Assembly: GCA_964527775.1 (NCBI GenBank)
Contig: CAZGQS010000042.1
Coordinates: 1-6,169, forward strand
DNA: 6,169 nt
Direction: 5' to 3'
From: VMCP01 sp964527775
Lineage (GTDB): Bacteria > Bacteroidota > Bacteroidia > NS11-12g > UBA955
Every line of letters starts with the position of its first letter. The stretch's first letter is position 1. Shown here in pieces: positions 4,900 to 6,169 of the stretch. The notes below the pieces were generated by a model that saw only the letters and a list, made by a program, of their open reading frames with translations, had not been told where the DNA came from and did no database searches. The position numbers and the translations under genes were made by a program.

Positions 4900-6169
4900 A
4901 TGAGTTTTTATCATTTCATAGCCATCGGCGGAGCCGTGATGCACAACCTTGCTTTGGAACTTTCAGCCCTTGGAAACAAGGTCACTGGCAGCGACGATGA
5001 AATCTTTGATCCTGCCCGAACTCGCCTGCAAAATGCGGGTATTTTGCCATCGGAATTGGGTTGGTTTCCCGAGAAAATATCCCCCGAAATCAACGCCATC
5101 ATCCTTGGCATGCACGCCCGCGCTGACAACCCAGAACTCATCAAGGCCAAAGAACTGGGCCTAAAAATTTATTCGTTTCCAGAATTTATTTACGAACATT
5201 CGCGCAACAAAAAGCGCGTCGCGATAGCGGGTAGCCACGGAAAAACCACCTCCACGGCCATGCTCATGCACATTCTCAAGTGCAATAATTTGGAATTTGA
5301 CTACCTGGTGGGCTCTTTGATTGACGGTTATGATCGCATGGTGAAACTCTCTGATGCCCCGTTGATCATTATTGAAGGTGACGAATATTTGACTTCGCCT
5401 TTAGATCGCCGTCCCAAATTTCTGCATTACCACCCCCATTTGGCCATGATTACGGGCATTGCTTGGGATCACATCAATGTTTTTCCCACCTTCGAAGAGT
5501 ACGTGCATCAGTTTCAGCTGTTCACCGATACCGTTTTGGAGCGCGGATTTCTTTTTCGGGGGATAGATGCTCAGCAACTCAATTTGAGCACATCATCGGC
5601 CAATTGGACCACCTACGACGCCCCTTCCAACCACGAAGGACGTACTTTTCCTTTCTTCGGACAGCACAATCTCCAAAACGCAGCCGGAGTGGTTGCCATC
5701 GCTGAATCGCTGGGCATTTCTTCTTCAGATGCTTGGGATGCGCTCACCACGTTCCCTGGCACTGCCAAACGTTTGGAAAAAATCAAAGAGTCCGAAAATC
5801 TGGTTGTGTACCGCGACTTTGCGCACGCTCCCTCAAAGGTAAAAGCCACGGTTTCGGCTGTACGCGAGCAATATCCCCAACACCGATTCATTGCCCTTTT
5901 CGAGCTCCACACGTTTTCGAGCCTCATGCCCGAATTCATGGCCCAGTACGCGGGCTGCTTTGAAGGCGCGGACCTCCTCAAAGTCGTTTACGACCCTCAC
6001 GTCTTCGAACTCAAGAAAATGGACATCCCCAGCGCATCCACCATCGAATCCCGCCTCCAAGTCGCTCCCGGCACAGCCATTTCCACTTTAGCTGACATCG
6101 AATCAGCCTTATCAAATTGGTTGTCAGACGATTCTCAGCCAACGGTGTTGTTGTTGATGTCGAGTGGGG
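4900..6169 (+). CDS. mpl: Mur ligase, Mpl-type (UDP-MurNAc tripeptide ligase), cut at right edge
   Basis: An uninterrupted frame of 423 codons runs off the right edge without a stop. Family length is about 440-450, so only a short C-terminal piece is missing. Order of motifs: an N-terminal Rossmann-like domain beginning HFIAIGGAVMHNLALEL with TGSDDEIFDP; ILGMHARADNPEL; the P-loop GSHGKTT (111-117, Lys115) for ATP; EGDEYLTSPLDRRPKF (159 on); TGIAWDHINVFPTFEEY (His191); GQHNLQNAAG (254 on); FPGTAKRLE (285-293); DFAHAPSKVKAT (306 on); and a C-terminal stretch ending LLLMSSG. The HFIAIGG, EGDEY and DFAH motifs fit Mpl, which joins recycled L-Ala-D-Glu-meso-DAP to UDP-MurNAc, rather than MurC. Bacteroidota members are often named peptidoglycan synthetase, and MurC is the main alternative. 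Cytoplasmic. The gene diverges from etfB across 53 bp. Confidence 0.92.
   Translation, partial: MSFYHFIAIGGAVMHNLALELSALGNKVTGSDDEIFDPARTRLQNAGILPSELGWFPEKISPEINAIILGMHARADNPELIKAKELGLKIYSFPEFIYEHSRNKKRVAIAGSHGKTTSTAMLMHILKCNNLEFDYLVGSLIDGYDRMVKLSDAPLIIIEGDEYLTSPLDRRPKFLHYHPHLAMITGIAWDHINVFPTFEEYVHQFQLFTDTVLERGFLFRGIDAQQLNLSTSSANWTTYDAPSNHEGRTFPFFGQHNLQNAAGVVAIAESLGISSSDAWDALTTFPGTAKRLEKIKESENLVVYRDFAHAPSKVKATVSAVREQYPQHRFIALFELHTFSSLMPEFMAQYAGCFEGADLLKVVYDPHVFELKKMDIPSASTIESRLQVAPGTAISTLADIESALSNWLSDDSQPTVLLLMSSG

Noticed and set aside
4911..6091. Several 66-122 codon frames on both strands within the mpl region
   Set aside because: They overlap a single continuous Mur ligase frame with all expected motifs and show no protein features of their own.

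Overview
The window looks like a chromosomal segment of a Bacteroidota bacterium, probably in or near the Flavobacteriales. Four things point there. The gene set is typical: electron transfer flavoprotein genes followed by a bifunctional-nuclease-family gene, and a Mur ligase of the Mpl / 'peptidoglycan synthetase' type. Promoter-like sites of the Bacteroidota form TAnnTTTG precede the tRNA gene, the pentapeptide-repeat gene and etfB. No convincing Shine-Dalgarno sequence precedes any start codon. Base composition is moderate. The genus cannot be read from the sequence.

Layout, left to right. Positions 1-54 hold the 5' part of a minus-strand tRNA-Ser(UGA), cut by the window edge, with its promoter at 73-104. 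Positions 134-245 are a tract of 16 degenerate heptamers in constant 7-bp phase. A plus-strand gene for a pentapeptide-repeat protein (274-843) follows, with a promoter so close to the ATG that the mRNA may be leaderless. It converges, with a 4-bp gap, on a minus-strand TauE/SafE-type membrane protein (848-1576). The whole gap between that gene and the next one upstream is a second heptamer tract (1579-1753, 25 units), which runs into the stop codon of the upstream gene.

From 4846 down to 1749 lies a compact minus-strand operon, etfB - etfA - bifunctional nuclease (DUF151 plus UVR motif) - class IV aminotransferase, with gaps of 2, 3 and 6 bp. The TauE/SafE gene may be a fifth member, read through the heptamer tract. 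A 53-bp divergent spacer with a 16-bp perfect palindrome over the etfB start codon separates the operon from a plus-strand mpl-type gene (4900 to beyond the right edge).

Functionally the genes are mostly housekeeping. EtfAB form an FAD-containing electron carrier serving acyl-CoA and related dehydrogenases. The aminotransferase is PLP-dependent and may be a folate-pathway lyase. Mpl would recycle cell-wall peptide. The pentapeptide protein resembles gyrase-protecting proteins in fold and size. I see no mobile element, CRISPR array or defence system. The most unusual feature is the pair of phase-locked heptamer tracts, which share unit variants and contain blocks in opposite orientation.
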